DNA from: Myxococcales bacterium
Lineage (GTDB): Bacteria > Myxococcota_A > Polyangia > Nannocystales > Nannocystaceae
Direction: 5' to 3'
Length of the DNA: 64,000 nt
NCBI GenBank assembly: GCA_020633295.1
Contig: JACKDW010000014.1
Location: forward strand, 1-64,000
Shown here: positions 45,309-54,524 of the stretch, piece by piece
Position numbering within the stretch: the stretch's first letter is position 1
Layout of the letters: the number at the start of each line of letters is the position of its first letter
Position numbers and translations under genes: made by a program
Notes under the pieces: model-generated
The model's input: the letters and a program-made list of their open reading frames with translations, nothing else
The model's database searches: none
Told to the model about the DNA's origin: nothing

Positions 45309-45664
45309 AGCCGCGGTAGAGGTCGACGTCGAGGTCGACGTCGACGTCGACGTCGACGTCGACGTCGAGCTAGAGGTCGAGGTCGACACCTCCTGGCCCG
45401 GGGGTCGAAGCGCCCGCGCCAGCGCAGAGCGTGTCTCGCCGAGTATCTCCGGGCAGCGCGCGCGCATCCGCGTGGCGCCCCTCCGCGACAAGGCGGTCGA
45501 GTCGGGCGCCCGATGTTCTCGATATGTGCCACGGGACGCGCACAATCCAGCGTCTGTCCGCGCTCCCCGGCGGACTCGCTAAACCACAAGAAAACCGATC
45601 CTACGGTGTGAGAAGTCGGAAACAGCACGCTGCCAGGGTGAAGCCGTAGGACCGGGTTTTTGGG
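45309..45664. other. Gene-free stretch holding a GTCGAC repeat
   Basis: No convincing gene. The left part (45320-45388) is a hexanucleotide repeat array annotated separately; the remainder, to the start of the truncated vWA frame, shows only short frames with no protein-like sequence. Confidence 0.4.
45320..45388. repeat. Tandem GTCGAC/GAGGTC hexanucleotide array
   Basis: About eleven 6-nt units, mostly GTCGAC with some GAGGTC and one GAGCTA variant, run head to tail. The unit is itself palindromic, so the array can form hairpins. It lies between the Lnt-like gene and a truncated vWA gene, a spot that shows signs of rearrangement. Confidence 0.85.
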
Positions 45665-46609
45665 TGTGGGCAGTACGCGGGCTACTCGACCGACGCCCAG
45701 GTATCGGGCGAGCTCGCGGCCATGCTCGCCGACGGCATCAAGACCTACGTCATCGGCTTCGGCGGCGGTCTCGAGTCACCTGACGCCCAGCAGCAGCTCC
45801 AGCAGATGGCCCAGTGGGGCGGGACCGACCAGCCCTACTCGGCCGCGACCCAGGCCGACCTCGAGCAGGCGCTGGAGGCGATCGTCAAGACCGTCGAGTT
45901 CGACCCGTGCTGTCAGTTCAACGACTGCTCCGAGAACCCCGAGCCGACCGGCGGCGAGGGTGACCAGGGCAACGCGTGCCTCGACGATGACGACTGCCTC
46001 CCGCTCGAGGCCTGCGCGCTGCCTGAGCCCGACGCGCCCGTCGGCATGTGCAGCCCGGCGCCTTGCGCCGAGGACAGCGACTGCCCGCAGGTCGATCCGC
46101 CGGCGACCTGCGCGGGCGGGGAGTGCAAGCCGGGCCCGTGTCAGACCGACGCGCACTGCCCCGGCACGCAGGTGTGCGAGGACGGCAAGTGCGTCGGCAG
46201 CGGCGCGTGCACGCTCGACAGCGACTGCTCCGTGCTCGAGGCCTGCGTCGACGGCCAGTGCGCGCCGCGGCCGTGCGAGAGCGACGGCGACTGCCCGGAG
46301 AGTCAGGTATGCGACGACGCCGGGGGCGTCTGCGTCCCCGACGACGGCTACGGCTCCTACGGCTCCTACTCCGACGGCGCGCCGACCAGCTACGGCTCCT
46401 ACGGCTCCTACTCCGACGGCGACTCCTACGGCTCCTACGACGGCGACTCCTACGGCGACACGGACTCGGGCGGGATCGGGCTCGAGGAGGACGCCTGTAC
46501 ATGCTCGAGCGGACAGGACGACGGCGAGGCGCCGCGCGGCCTCCTGCTCTCCGCGCTCGCGCTGCTGGGCCTCACGCGCGCGCGTCGACGCCGAGCCGCC
46601 CGCGCGTGA
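45665..46609 (+). pseudogene. 5'-truncated vWA-type exported protein with MYXO-CTERM-like tail
   Basis: The frame opens after a TAG with QYAGYSTDAQVSGELAAMLA and continues with IKTYVIGFGGG, the second half of a von Willebrand A domain; the signal peptide and the MIDAS DxSxS part are missing. A long Cys-rich region with repeated DxDC...C units (about 60-205) follows, then a Tyr/Gly/Ser repeat (YGSYGSYSDG) and a C-terminal tail with CTCSSG, a hydrophobic stretch (LLLSALALLGL) and an Arg cluster, matching the MYXO-CTERM sorting signal. ATG 45722 could start a short product, but without a signal peptide it would not be exported. Confidence 0.6.
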
Positions 46610-46697
46610 TCGCGACCCATGCACGCGACTCATGCACGCGACTCATGCACGCGATCCAGCACGCGACCCATGCACGCGACCCAGGCACGCGACCCAT
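46608..46697. repeat. 13-nt tandem repeat (GCACGCGACYCAT), about 7 copies
   Basis: Directly after the vWA-protein stop there are about seven head-to-tail copies of GCACGCGACTCAT/GCACGCGACCCAT, one of them 12 nt long. The units contain no inverted repeat long enough for a terminator. Function is unknown; slippage variation between strains is likely. Confidence 0.8.
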
Positions 46698-46849
46698 GTA
46701 CGACCGCGCGCGCCCACGCGCGCCCGCTGGGCGCAGGAGGCCGTAAAACCCCGTAGACGCGCGTCTCCGCCGACTGTGTAGCCCCGCGAAACAGCCGCGT
46801 TCGCAACATATCGATTGTCCGCGCGCGCGCGTGCCCCCATCCTGGGATC

Positions 46850-48349
46850 ATGAACGCGCGCGCGTGGACCCTCATCGTCGCCAGCACCCTCACGCTCGCC
46901 TGCGGCGGGCGAGTCGGCGACAGCGACGCCGGCGAGACCGACAGCGCGGGCACCGACGCGAGCGAGAGCGGCGAGGCCTCCGACGGCGGCACGAGCGGCG
47001 GGGTCGACACCGCGGAGCCGAGCGACAGCGGCGAGACCGGCGAGGACGCGGTCGCGGCCTGCATCGTCGACGGCGCGCTCACGCGCGCGCTCGCGATCGC
47101 CGACAGCAAGGGTCAGCAGCTCCACGTCTACGAGGTCGGCGCCGCCCCGATCACGCTCGACGCGAGCCTCCCCGACGGCGTCGACGCCCCCGCGATCCTG
47201 GGCACCGACGCCAACGCGGCCGTGCTCGCGATCTCCAGCAGCTATTCGAAGTACATCGGCCCCGGCTCGATCGAGGGCGCCGTGCTGCGCCTGTACGAGC
47301 GCGGCGGCGGGGCGCTGCTGTGGTCGCGCGCGTTCGCGGACTATCGCCTCGCCCAGATCCACGTCGACGCGCTCGGGCGCGTCGCGGCCACGGTCGGCTG
47401 GAGCGTCGCGCCGACGCCCGCCGGCGTGCTCGTGATCGACGGCGTCGTCACCGAGCTCCCGAACTTCGGCCCCGCCGGCCCCATCGGCCCCTCGGGCTGG
47501 GTGCCCGGGTACATCTACGACGACCTGCAGGAGCAGCTCGGCACGGGGCTCTACAACGTCGAGACCGACGCGCTCGTCCAGGTCACCGCCGGCAACAACC
47601 CGAGCGGCTGGCGCGTCGACGGCGAGACCATCGAGTACATCGACAACGACGCCGAGGTGCCGCGGCTGGTGGTCGCCGGCCCGGCGAGCGCGAGCGCGAT
47701 CGAGCTCACGCCCTTCGCCGGCCTCGCGCCCGTCTACACCGACGGCGTCGCGGGCGACTACCGGCTCCTCGTCGCCAACCTCGACGGCCAGGGCGACGCG
47801 GTCACGCGCAAGCTCGCCCGCCTCGAGCGCTCCACGGGCGCGCTGACGCCGATCGACCCGACCCCGCCGCCCGGGCTCGAGGCCTTCGACTGCTACTTCC
47901 CGCGCAACGCGATCGACAGCGACGGCCGCGTGCTGTTCGAGCTCCGCGACGCCGGCGCGGCCCGGGTGTACGCGTGGGATCCCGACGACGAGACCTGGAC
48001 CGCGCTCGGCGAGCCGATGACGGAGGTCGAGGACATCCAGGTCGCAGGCGGCTTCGGCCGGGTGCTCGAGCTCCACGGGCACGGCGCGAACACGACCTAC
48101 TGCGTCGGCACGGAGTGGAGCGACCCGCCCCCGGACGCGCTGGTCGGCAGCTCGATCCAGCTCGCGCGCGTCGACCCGCCGCTCCAGCTCGTCATCGACG
48201 CCGAGGGCTTCGGCGCCGTGAGCGTCGACCCCGACGAGCGCTGCGCGGCCTGGATCAGCGGCGGCGGCGCGCACCAGACCGTCCACGACCTCGACGACGA
48301 CGACGCGCTCGAGCTCCCGGTCGCGGGCGCCGTCGTCTGGCTCGACTGA
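46850..48349 (+). CDS. Lipoprotein with probable beta-propeller domain
   Basis: A 499-residue predicted lipoprotein. The signal peptide ends at lipobox LTLAC (Cys18), and a long Asp/Ser/Gly/Glu-rich linker (about 20-66) is typical of myxobacterial lipoproteins. The body consists of repeated beta-strand units (VGAAPITLDASLPDG, VLVIDGVVTELPNFG, RLVVAGPASASAIELTPFAG), suggesting a seven-bladed propeller of WD40/TolB type. No catalytic motif is visible. It is transcribed alone and followed by a convergent frameshifted lipoprotein gene. A surface or periplasmic binding role is likely. Confidence 0.75.
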   Translation: MNARAWTLIVASTLTLACGGRVGDSDAGETDSAGTDASESGEASDGGTSGGVDTAEPSDSGETGEDAVAACIVDGALTRALAIADSKGQQLHVYEVGAAPITLDASLPDGVDAPAILGTDANAAVLAISSSYSKYIGPGSIEGAVLRLYERGGGALLWSRAFADYRLAQIHVDALGRVAATVGWSVAPTPAGVLVIDGVVTELPNFGPAGPIGPSGWVPGYIYDDLQEQLGTGLYNVETDALVQVTAGNNPSGWRVDGETIEYIDNDAEVPRLVVAGPASASAIELTPFAGLAPVYTDGVAGDYRLLVANLDGQGDAVTRKLARLERSTGALTPIDPTPPPGLEAFDCYFPRNAIDSDGRVLFELRDAGAARVYAWDPDDETWTALGEPMTEVEDIQVAGGFGRVLELHGHGANTTYCVGTEWSDPPPDALVGSSIQLARVDPPLQLVIDAEGFGAVSVDPDERCAAWISGGGAHQTVHDLDDDDALELPVAGAVVWLD

Positions 48350-48355
48350 GCGCGC

Positions 48356-48914
48356 TCAGAAGCGCAGCGTCAGCGACAGCCCGCCGGATCGCGCGCCGCC
48401 CCAGGGCCGCAGCGCGACCTGCTCGGAGTGCCAGGCTCGATACGCGCGCTGGGTCCGGACCGCGCGGCGAAACAGCATCCCGCTGGCCACGGCGATCAGC
48501 GCCGAGAAGCCCAGCGACAGCCCGCCGGAGACGAAGTAGTTGACCGGCGGGTTGCCGATCAGCGCGTCGCACTCGGTCGACTGCCCGTTCTCGGCGCAGA
48601 ACGCCCGCAGGTTGACGGCGCGGCTCAGCTGAACGCCGCCGAACGCGATGAGCGCGGCGCTGACCGCCGCCGTCACGCCGCCGAGGGAGTACTCGAGCGC
48701 GCCGCTGCGCGTGCCGCCGTCCGAGAGGTCCACGGTCGCCGCGTCGCCAGAGTTCTCCGCGTCTTCCTCCGCGTCGTCTTCCTCCGCGCTCCTCCGCGGC
48801 CCTACGCGCGTCGTCCGGCGTGACGACGATCGGCCCGGACGCGCGCGGCTTGGCGCTCGCGCACCCCTGCGTCACGAGCAGGCCGACCACGGCGCAGATC
48901 GACGCGCGTCGCAT
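48356..48914 (-). pseudogene. Lipoprotein with two membrane segments, broken by a frameshift near 48,789
   Basis: The 5' part (from 48914) encodes a lipoprotein signal, SICAVVGLLVTQGCASAKPR, then PIVVTPDDARRAAEE. At about 48,788-48,790 the frame changes; the continuation in the other frame reads AEEDDAEEDAENSGDAATVD, then LEYSLGGVTAAVSAALIAFG and a second hydrophobic segment, ending in ARSGGLSLTLRF with a C-terminal Phe. A one-base insertion or two-base deletion in GAGGAGCGCGGAGG explains this. Corrected, the product would have about 186 residues. Either a real frameshift or a sequence error. Confidence 0.65.
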
Positions 48915-48935
48915 CCTCGAGACCGTAGCACGTCG

Positions 48936-50933
48936 CTAGCCCGCTTCGGTCGGCGCGTCGCTCGGCGCACTGGAGGGCGCGTCGACATCCTCGGCGGGCG
49001 CGGCCGCGTTCGCCGGCGCGCCTGAGGGCGCGTCCGTCGGCGAGGGCGCGTCGGCCCGGCCGTCCTCGGTCGCGTCGAGCTCGTCGCTCGAGGCCCCGAC
49101 CTCCTCGCCCTCGCGCGCCGGCGCGGCGATGACCGCCAACGTGTCCTCTGGGACTGGTGGGAGCGCGCGCTCGAGCTCGCGGACGGGCTTTCCTTCGACG
49201 CGCGCCCGGTAGTCACGGTAGCCGGCCATGAGCGCGCGGTAGAGCATCGCGCCGATGACCTTGTGCCCGTGGTGCGTGAGGTGGGCGAGGTCGCCGCTGC
49301 CGAGCCGGGGCTCGCTCCGCGTCCAGCGGCCCATCGAGCCGTCGCCGCCCATCGCCTCGTAGGTGTCCCAGAACGCGCAGCCCTCCTCGAGCGCGACCTC
49401 GCGCTGGGCGGCGACGAGCTTGGGCACGATCGGGCGCGTGACGATCTGGGCGCCGCGGCGCTCGCCGTGGTCGAGCGGCGCCATGACCAGGCAGCTCATG
49501 TGCGGCCCGGCCGCCTTGATCCCGCGCAGCAGCAGGCTGAAGCTCTCCTTGTACTTCTCGAGGTTGAGGTGGGGCCCCATGTCGTTGCCCCCGAACATCA
49601 GCACGACCATGTTGCTCTGCCGCCGTCGCAGCTGGCGCTGGAGGTGGTCCGGGTCGAAGTTCAGCATGCGCCGCGTCATCGCGCCGATCTGGCTCATGCC
49701 GTCCCAGACCACGCCGGGCCCGTCGCGCTCGAGCACGACGCCGTAGGCCCGCACCTTGCCGCCGCCCGCCGCCCGGACCGAGAGCGAGTGCGCGCCGTCC
49801 TCGACCTCGAGCACGTGCCAGCGATCCTCGAGCTCGTCGGCGGCGGTCTCGAGCAGGATCGGCTCCTCCTTGTCGACCTGCAGGCGGATCCGCCCGCCCT
49901 TCGGGCGCGCCGCGTACCACAGCTCGAAGCGCGACACGGCCCGCCCCGCCGGCCCCTTGCTCGCGGTGCCGAGCGTGATCTCGGCGCCGCCCGCCGAGTT
50001 AAAGGTCGTGCCGCCGAGCCCGTAGTGCCGGTCGTCGCGGCAGCCGAAGATGATGAAGCACTTGGCCCAGGGCGACTTCTCCACGAAGCTCACGCCCTTG
50101 TGCCGGTAGCTCAGGTTGGGCTGCCCGAGCAGGTGAAAGCCGTGGCCCGCGTCGCCGAAGCGCGCCTGCAGCTTCACGCGCACCGCCGCCGTGATCCCGT
50201 CGTTGCCGATCGCCGAGTCGCCGTAGTGGGTCGCCCGCGTGACGGCGCCCTCCCACGCGAGGTCCGTGCGCGTGAGCGCGGCCCAGAACGGGTCGAGCGC
50301 CTCCGGCTTCTCGAGCGCGCGCTCGACCGGCTCATCGTCGTCGGGGTGCGCGACGTAGGCCGGGATCGTCGCGACCTCCTCCTGGGGCGGCTTGACCACC
50401 TTCACAGGCTTGCGCGAGAACGCCTCGGCCTCCTCCTCGGCCGCGACCTCGGCGGTCGCCAGGGCCTCGAGCGCGCTCACCTCCTCGTCGGTCGCCGACG
50501 CCGACGCGTCCTCGCCGAGCAGCTCGCGCCCGATCAGGTTCCAGAACGGCACCGGGTCGTCCTCCGTCCACGGGCGCGCCGCTCGCAGGAAGCTCACCAG
50601 CGGCGTCTCGGCGATGACGCCGACGTCGGCGAGCGCCGGCGTCATGTAGGCCGCCGAGATCAGCACGAGCGCCGTGATCATCGCGCTGACGACCACGCGG
50701 AAGGTCCCCGCCGCGTAGTTGCCGCCCGCGTCCTCGCCGGCCCCGAGCACGATCCGCGTCGTGTCCTCGCGGACATCCAGGAGCCCCAGCGGCTCCGAGA
50801 TCTGGCCTACCTCATGGGACACGTCGGAGCGCAGCGGCGGGGCCGGCGTGCTCGCCGACGCGCGCGACCGATCCGCCGGCGCCGCGACGCGGCGCGCGGA
50901 GGCGGACTTCGGGGGGGTGCGCTGCTTCGTCAT
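48936..50933 (-). CDS. SGNH/GDSL-type hydrolase domain protein, partner of the MBOAT acyltransferase
   Basis: A 665-residue protein with an N-terminal cytoplasmic stretch, one transmembrane segment (VVVSAMITALVLISAAYM), an acidic Ala/Glu linker and an SGNH hydrolase domain: block I THYGDSAIGND, block III VLMFGGNDMG and block V DLAHLTHHGH. The C-terminal 90 residues are Ala/Pro/Ser/Asp-rich and disordered. It follows the MBOAT gene by 25 nt. MBOAT plus SGNH pairs (AlgI with AlgJ/X, PatA/B) move acetyl groups onto exported polysaccharide or peptidoglycan; this should be the periplasmic acetyl-transfer or esterase half. Confidence 0.82.
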   Translation of the reverse strand: MTKQRTPPKSASARRVAAPADRSRASASTPAPPLRSDVSHEVGQISEPLGLLDVREDTTRIVLGAGEDAGGNYAAGTFRVVVSAMITALVLISAAYMTPALADVGVIAETPLVSFLRAARPWTEDDPVPFWNLIGRELLGEDASASATDEEVSALEALATAEVAAEEEAEAFSRKPVKVVKPPQEEVATIPAYVAHPDDDEPVERALEKPEALDPFWAALTRTDLAWEGAVTRATHYGDSAIGNDGITAAVRVKLQARFGDAGHGFHLLGQPNLSYRHKGVSFVEKSPWAKCFIIFGCRDDRHYGLGGTTFNSAGGAEITLGTASKGPAGRAVSRFELWYAARPKGGRIRLQVDKEEPILLETAADELEDRWHVLEVEDGAHSLSVRAAGGGKVRAYGVVLERDGPGVVWDGMSQIGAMTRRMLNFDPDHLQRQLRRRQSNMVVLMFGGNDMGPHLNLEKYKESFSLLLRGIKAAGPHMSCLVMAPLDHGERRGAQIVTRPIVPKLVAAQREVALEEGCAFWDTYEAMGGDGSMGRWTRSEPRLGSGDLAHLTHHGHKVIGAMLYRALMAGYRDYRARVEGKPVRELERALPPVPEDTLAVIAAPAREGEEVGASSDELDATEDGRADAPSPTDAPSGAPANAAAPAEDVDAPSSAPSDAPTEAG

Positions 50934-50958
50934 GGTGGCGAGCTCGTCGGGGGCGCGG

Positions 50959-52605
50959 CTAGAACTGGAAGTAGATGAAGGCCCGCGGCCCGTCGGTCAT
51001 GGTCTTGAGGATCAGGTAGCAGATCGCGACGAACAAGACCCCGAGCGCGGGCCCGGGCATGCGCCGGAACAGCGAGTACGCGCGCTCCTCGACCCACGCG
51101 CGCGGCGTGAAGTGGTAGGCGAGCCCGCCGCCGAGCGCGACCCACAGCCACGGGCTCAGCAGCCCCTCGCGCAGCCCGAGGCCGTCGACGTCGACGAGGC
51201 GCGCGATCAGCTGACGGCTCGACTCGAGCGAGTCGGCGCGGAAGAACACGCGCGAGAGCACCGTGAAGTGGAAGGTGAGCAGCACGTGCAGCGCGGTGTT
51301 GAGCGGGCCGCCGGTCGTCGGCAGCAGCCCGACGACGACGGTCGAGAGCAGCGCGCAGCCGGCCAGCGCGAGGCTGCCGGCGTGGTCGAGCTGCAGCGCC
51401 CAGCCCGAGAACCAGTAGATCACCGCCGGCAGCGCGACCAGGCCGATGAGCCAGCCGATCAGGTTGTGCAGGTTGCCGCCGCGGTCGCGGATCCGGTTCC
51501 AGCGGTTGAACAGGATCGCGCCGGCCTGCAGGTTGCTGTAGATGACGAAGTTCCAGCTCGCGCCGTGCCACATGCCGACGAGGAACATCGTCAGCCAGAG
51601 GTTGAAGTAGGTGCGCGCGCGCGAGCCTCGGCTGCCGCCGAGCGGGAAGAACAGGTAGTCGCGCAGCCAGGTCGACAGCGTCATGTGCCAGCGCCGCCAG
51701 AACTCGCCGACGTTGCGCGCCTGGTGCGGGCGGTCGAAGTTCTCGGGGATCTCGTAGCCGAGCAGGCGCGAGACGCCGATGGCGATGTCCGAGTAGCCCG
51801 AGAAGTCGGCGTAGAGCTGCAGCGTGAACGCGTAGAGCGCGATCAGCACCTCGAGCGAGCTGTAGTTGAGCGGGTTGGCGAACACCGCGTCGGTGAACTG
51901 CGCGGCGATCCAGTCGCCGAGGATCGCCTTCTTGAACAGCCCCTTGAAGATCTTGAACAGCCCCTCGTACATGCCCTCGGCGCTGAGCTGCGGGCGCCGG
52001 TGCAGCTGGGGCAGCAGCTCGCTCGCGCGCACGATCGGGCCGGCGACGAGCTGCGGGAAGAACACGACGAACAGCGCGAACTTGCGAAACGACGGCTCGG
52101 GCGTGAGGCGCCCGCGCCAGACGTCGATCGTGTAGCTCAGCGACTGGAACGTGTAGAAGCTGATGCCGACGGGCAGCAGCAGCTTGAGGTGCGGGACCAC
52201 GACCTCGGCCCCGAGCGCGCCGGCGATGTCCGAGAACGCCTCGAGGAAGAAGTTGGTGTACTTGAAGTACCCGAGCAGCCCGAGGTTGCCGATCAGGCTC
52301 AGGCCCAGCCAGCCGTTGCGCTTGCGCCGGGCGGCCTCGGCGAGCCGAGGCTCGGGGCTCTCGAGCTGCGGCGCGAGCCGGTAGATCTGGCCCGAGCACC
52401 AGTAGTCGAGCAGCGTCGACAGCAGCAGCAGCCCGACGTAGTACCAGGGCGCCGGCAGCGGGTTCGTCAGCGGACCCGCCATGTAGAAGAAGTAGCTCGC
52501 CCCGATCAGGAACAGCACCCGGGCCGCAGCCGCGTTGGACAGCGCCCACGCGATCAGCAGGACCGGGATGATGAAGAGCAGGAAGTCGAAGCTGACGAAG
52601 AGCAT
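50959..52605 (-). CDS. MBOAT-family O-acyltransferase (AlgI-like)
   Basis: A 548-residue polytopic membrane protein of the AlgI/DltB family. The signature region has FWRRWHMTLSTWLRDYLFFP with the first conserved His, then LGGSRGSRARTYFNLWLTMF and LVGMWHGASWNFV with the catalytic His. The N-terminus (MLFVSFDFLLFIIPVLLIAW) is typical. It carries acyl (acetyl) groups across the inner membrane for O-acylation of an exported polymer. It is the first gene of an operon with the SGNH protein. The polymer is unknown because no polysaccharide genes are adjacent. Confidence 0.92.
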   Translation of the reverse strand: MLFVSFDFLLFIIPVLLIAWALSNAAAARVLFLIGASYFFYMAGPLTNPLPAPWYYVGLLLLSTLLDYWCSGQIYRLAPQLESPEPRLAEAARRKRNGWLGLSLIGNLGLLGYFKYTNFFLEAFSDIAGALGAEVVVPHLKLLLPVGISFYTFQSLSYTIDVWRGRLTPEPSFRKFALFVVFFPQLVAGPIVRASELLPQLHRRPQLSAEGMYEGLFKIFKGLFKKAILGDWIAAQFTDAVFANPLNYSSLEVLIALYAFTLQLYADFSGYSDIAIGVSRLLGYEIPENFDRPHQARNVGEFWRRWHMTLSTWLRDYLFFPLGGSRGSRARTYFNLWLTMFLVGMWHGASWNFVIYSNLQAGAILFNRWNRIRDRGGNLHNLIGWLIGLVALPAVIYWFSGWALQLDHAGSLALAGCALLSTVVVGLLPTTGGPLNTALHVLLTFHFTVLSRVFFRADSLESSRQLIARLVDVDGLGLREGLLSPWLWVALGGGLAYHFTPRAWVEERAYSLFRRMPGPALGVLFVAICYLILKTMTDGPRAFIYFQF

Positions 52606-52912
52606 CGGACGACGGACACGGCTCGCCCCTGTCCCAGATAAAGGGGCGGCGACCCTCGGGGTGCGCCAAGCTACCCCTAAACGCGTGAGCGTGGCGAATC
52701 TTCCGCAAACCGCACGAGTTTCCTCCGGGTGACAGGCGGGGTACCGAGCCCCCAGACGCGCGTTCCGCGAAAACTGCGCGCTCGCCGTCGATCACAGGCC
52801 GCGCGGCCGCTCGGATCGCGGAGGTCCGTGCGTCAGCATCTTCGGGCTAAACGGCATCAACCCCCAACAATTCGCAACAATCGCTCGGAATTCGCCCTCA
52901 GCACGCGGTCTC
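52606..52912. other. Intergenic region upstream of the ECF sigma gene
   Basis: About 307 nt between the divergent MBOAT and sigma-factor genes; no gene is seen. The segment near 52,860-52,900 (CAACAATTCGCAACAATCGCTCGGAATTCGCC) is less GC-rich and is the likely promoter area for the sigma gene. Confidence 0.35.
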
Positions 52913-53548
52913 ATGGATGTGGCCGCCGTTACACTCGAGGAGGTTATGGCCTCGAGCCCCCAGTACCCCAGGATGATTCCCAACCTCGGCGAGACGCTCG
53001 GCGACTCCGGGAACCTCCTGGCGCGTGCTCGTCGCGGCGAGCGTGCGGCTCAAGCCGCGCTGTTCCACGAGCACCGCGACCGCGTCGCGCGGCAGCTGCT
53101 GCGGATGACCGGCGACGCCAACTCGGTCGACGACCTCCTCCAGGAGGTCTTCATCGCGGTCTTCAACGCGCTCCCCGGCTTCCGCGGCGACTCGCAGCTC
53201 GAGACATGGATGTACACGATCGCGGCCAACAAGGTGCGCAACTGGTGGGACTCGAGCCGACGGCGCCGGCGTCGCGAGAGCCGCGCCGGCGAGCGCGAGC
53301 CGCCGTCGCCCACGACGCCCGAGGAGGAGCTCGCGCGCCAGCGTCACCGCGACCGGCTGTACGCCGCGCTCGGCGAGCTGCCGCACAAGTACCGCGAGGC
53401 CTTCGCCGCCCGCGTGCTCGAGGGCATGACGCTCAAGGAGGCGTCCACGGCCCTCGGCGTCGGAATTAGCACCCTGTCCTATCGAACACGCAAAGCTGAG
53501 CAGCTCCTATGCGAGGCGCTCGGCATCCCTGGGAGGAAGCCGTCATGA
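52913..53548 (+). CDS. ECF (RpoE-like) sigma-70 factor
   Basis: A 211-residue ECF sigma factor. Region 2 is seen at about 45-105 (FHEHRDRVARQLLRMTGDAN, then DDLLQEVFIAVFNALPGFRG and WMYTIAANKVRNWW), a basic linker follows, and region 4 lies at about 145-200 (LGELPHKYREAFAARVLEGM, then ASTALGVGISTLSYRTRKAE). The start may be ATG 52913 or 52946. Its stop overlaps (ATGA) the start of a FecR/TPR-type membrane gene, the usual place for its anti-sigma partner. Confidence 0.9.
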   Translation: MDVAAVTLEEVMASSPQYPRMIPNLGETLGDSGNLLARARRGERAAQAALFHEHRDRVARQLLRMTGDANSVDDLLQEVFIAVFNALPGFRGDSQLETWMYTIAANKVRNWWDSSRRRRRRESRAGEREPPSPTTPEEELARQRHRDRLYAALGELPHKYREAFAARVLEGMTLKEASTALGVGISTLSYRTRKAEQLLCEALGIPGRKPS

Positions 53549-54524
53549 GCCGCGAGCCCGAGCACCATCACCCAGACACGCGCTTCGAGCTCCCTCCCGA
53601 GCTCGCCGAGCTCGTCGCGGCCGCGCGCGCGCAGCCGCTGCCCCCCATCAAGACCACGCCGGAGCAGATCTACGACGGGTGGCGAGCGCGGCGGCGGGCT
53701 GATCGCGCCTCCTGGCTCGCCGGCGGCCTCGCGCTCGCGGCCGGCCTCGCGCTCGTGCTGCTCTCCCCCGACGCGCCGCTGAGCTCGTCCCAAAGCGAGC
53801 CCGCCGCGCCCGAGGTCAGCGCCCGCGTGGCCGCGGCGCCGACGCCCGAGCGCGTCGCGCCCGCGACCGTGACGCCCGCGACGGTCGAGGCGCCCGAGCT
53901 CCCCTGCCGCCGCAGCTCGCCGCGCGCGTCGAGCTGTCGCCGCCTGAGCCCGGCCAGCCTGACCTCGTGCGCGTGCTGGCGCCGTTGCGGCTCGAGTTCG
54001 CCGAGCACGCCGGGGCGCGCCGCGTCGCGCTCGCGCCCGGCGACGGCAGCCTCGTGATCGAGACGCCCGACCGCGCCGTCGAGCTGCGTCACGGCGTCCT
54101 CCACGTGCGCGTCGCCGGCGACGCCACGGGCGTGTCCTCGAGGCAGGCGAGGCCGTGTGGATCGAGCGCGACGGCTCGCGCACGCCGATCGAGCGCGCGA
54201 CCGAGCTCGCGCTCGCCGACGAGAAGCACGAGCCGACCGCCGGCGAGCTCGCGGCCAAGGCCGAGCGCCAGCTGGCGAGCGGACGCCGGCGCGCCGCGAT
54301 CCGCACGCCCGCGCGCTCGCCAACCGCTACCCCAGCGCGCCTGAGGCCAGCGCCGGGCTGCTCGACCTCGCCGGCCTGCTCAAGGCCGAGGACCGCGGCG
54401 CCGCCGCAAGCTGCGCCTACCAGTTGTTCCTGGGCGCAACCCCACGAGCCCGATGCGCGCCGACGTCGCGCGCGCGCTCGGCAAGCTCGAGGCTACCCGC
54501 TGCCGCGGGCTCTCGCCGCGCTGA
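53545..54524 (+). pseudogene. FecR-like/TPR membrane protein (probable anti-sigma factor), multiply frameshifted
   Basis: Starts at ATG 53545, overlapping the sigma-factor stop. The first 120 residues are intact: a cytoplasmic part with FELPPELAELVAAARAQPLP and a transmembrane segment (AGGLALAAGLALVLLS). Protein-like sequence then continues through three more frames, each change consistent with a one-base deletion: near 53,906 (to VRVLAPLRLEFAEHAGARRV, a FecR-like domain), near 54,130 (to VLEAGEAVWIERDGSRTP), near 54,300 (to LANRYPSAPEASAGLLDLAG, TPR-like), and near 54,435 (to RADVARALGKLEATRCRGLS), ending at TGA 54522. Corrected length is about 327 residues. It is either a decayed gene or a cluster of sequencing errors. 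Confidence 0.65.

Noticed and set aside
44307..45545. Minus-strand frame with a Ser-Thr repeat across the GTCGAC array
   Set aside because: Low-complexity product of the hexanucleotide repeat joined to antisense of the Lnt-like gene; no start context.
46643..48286. 547-codon minus-strand frame opposite the propeller lipoprotein
   Set aside because: Arg/Asp/Val-rich shadow; the plus strand has signal peptide, lipobox and repeats.
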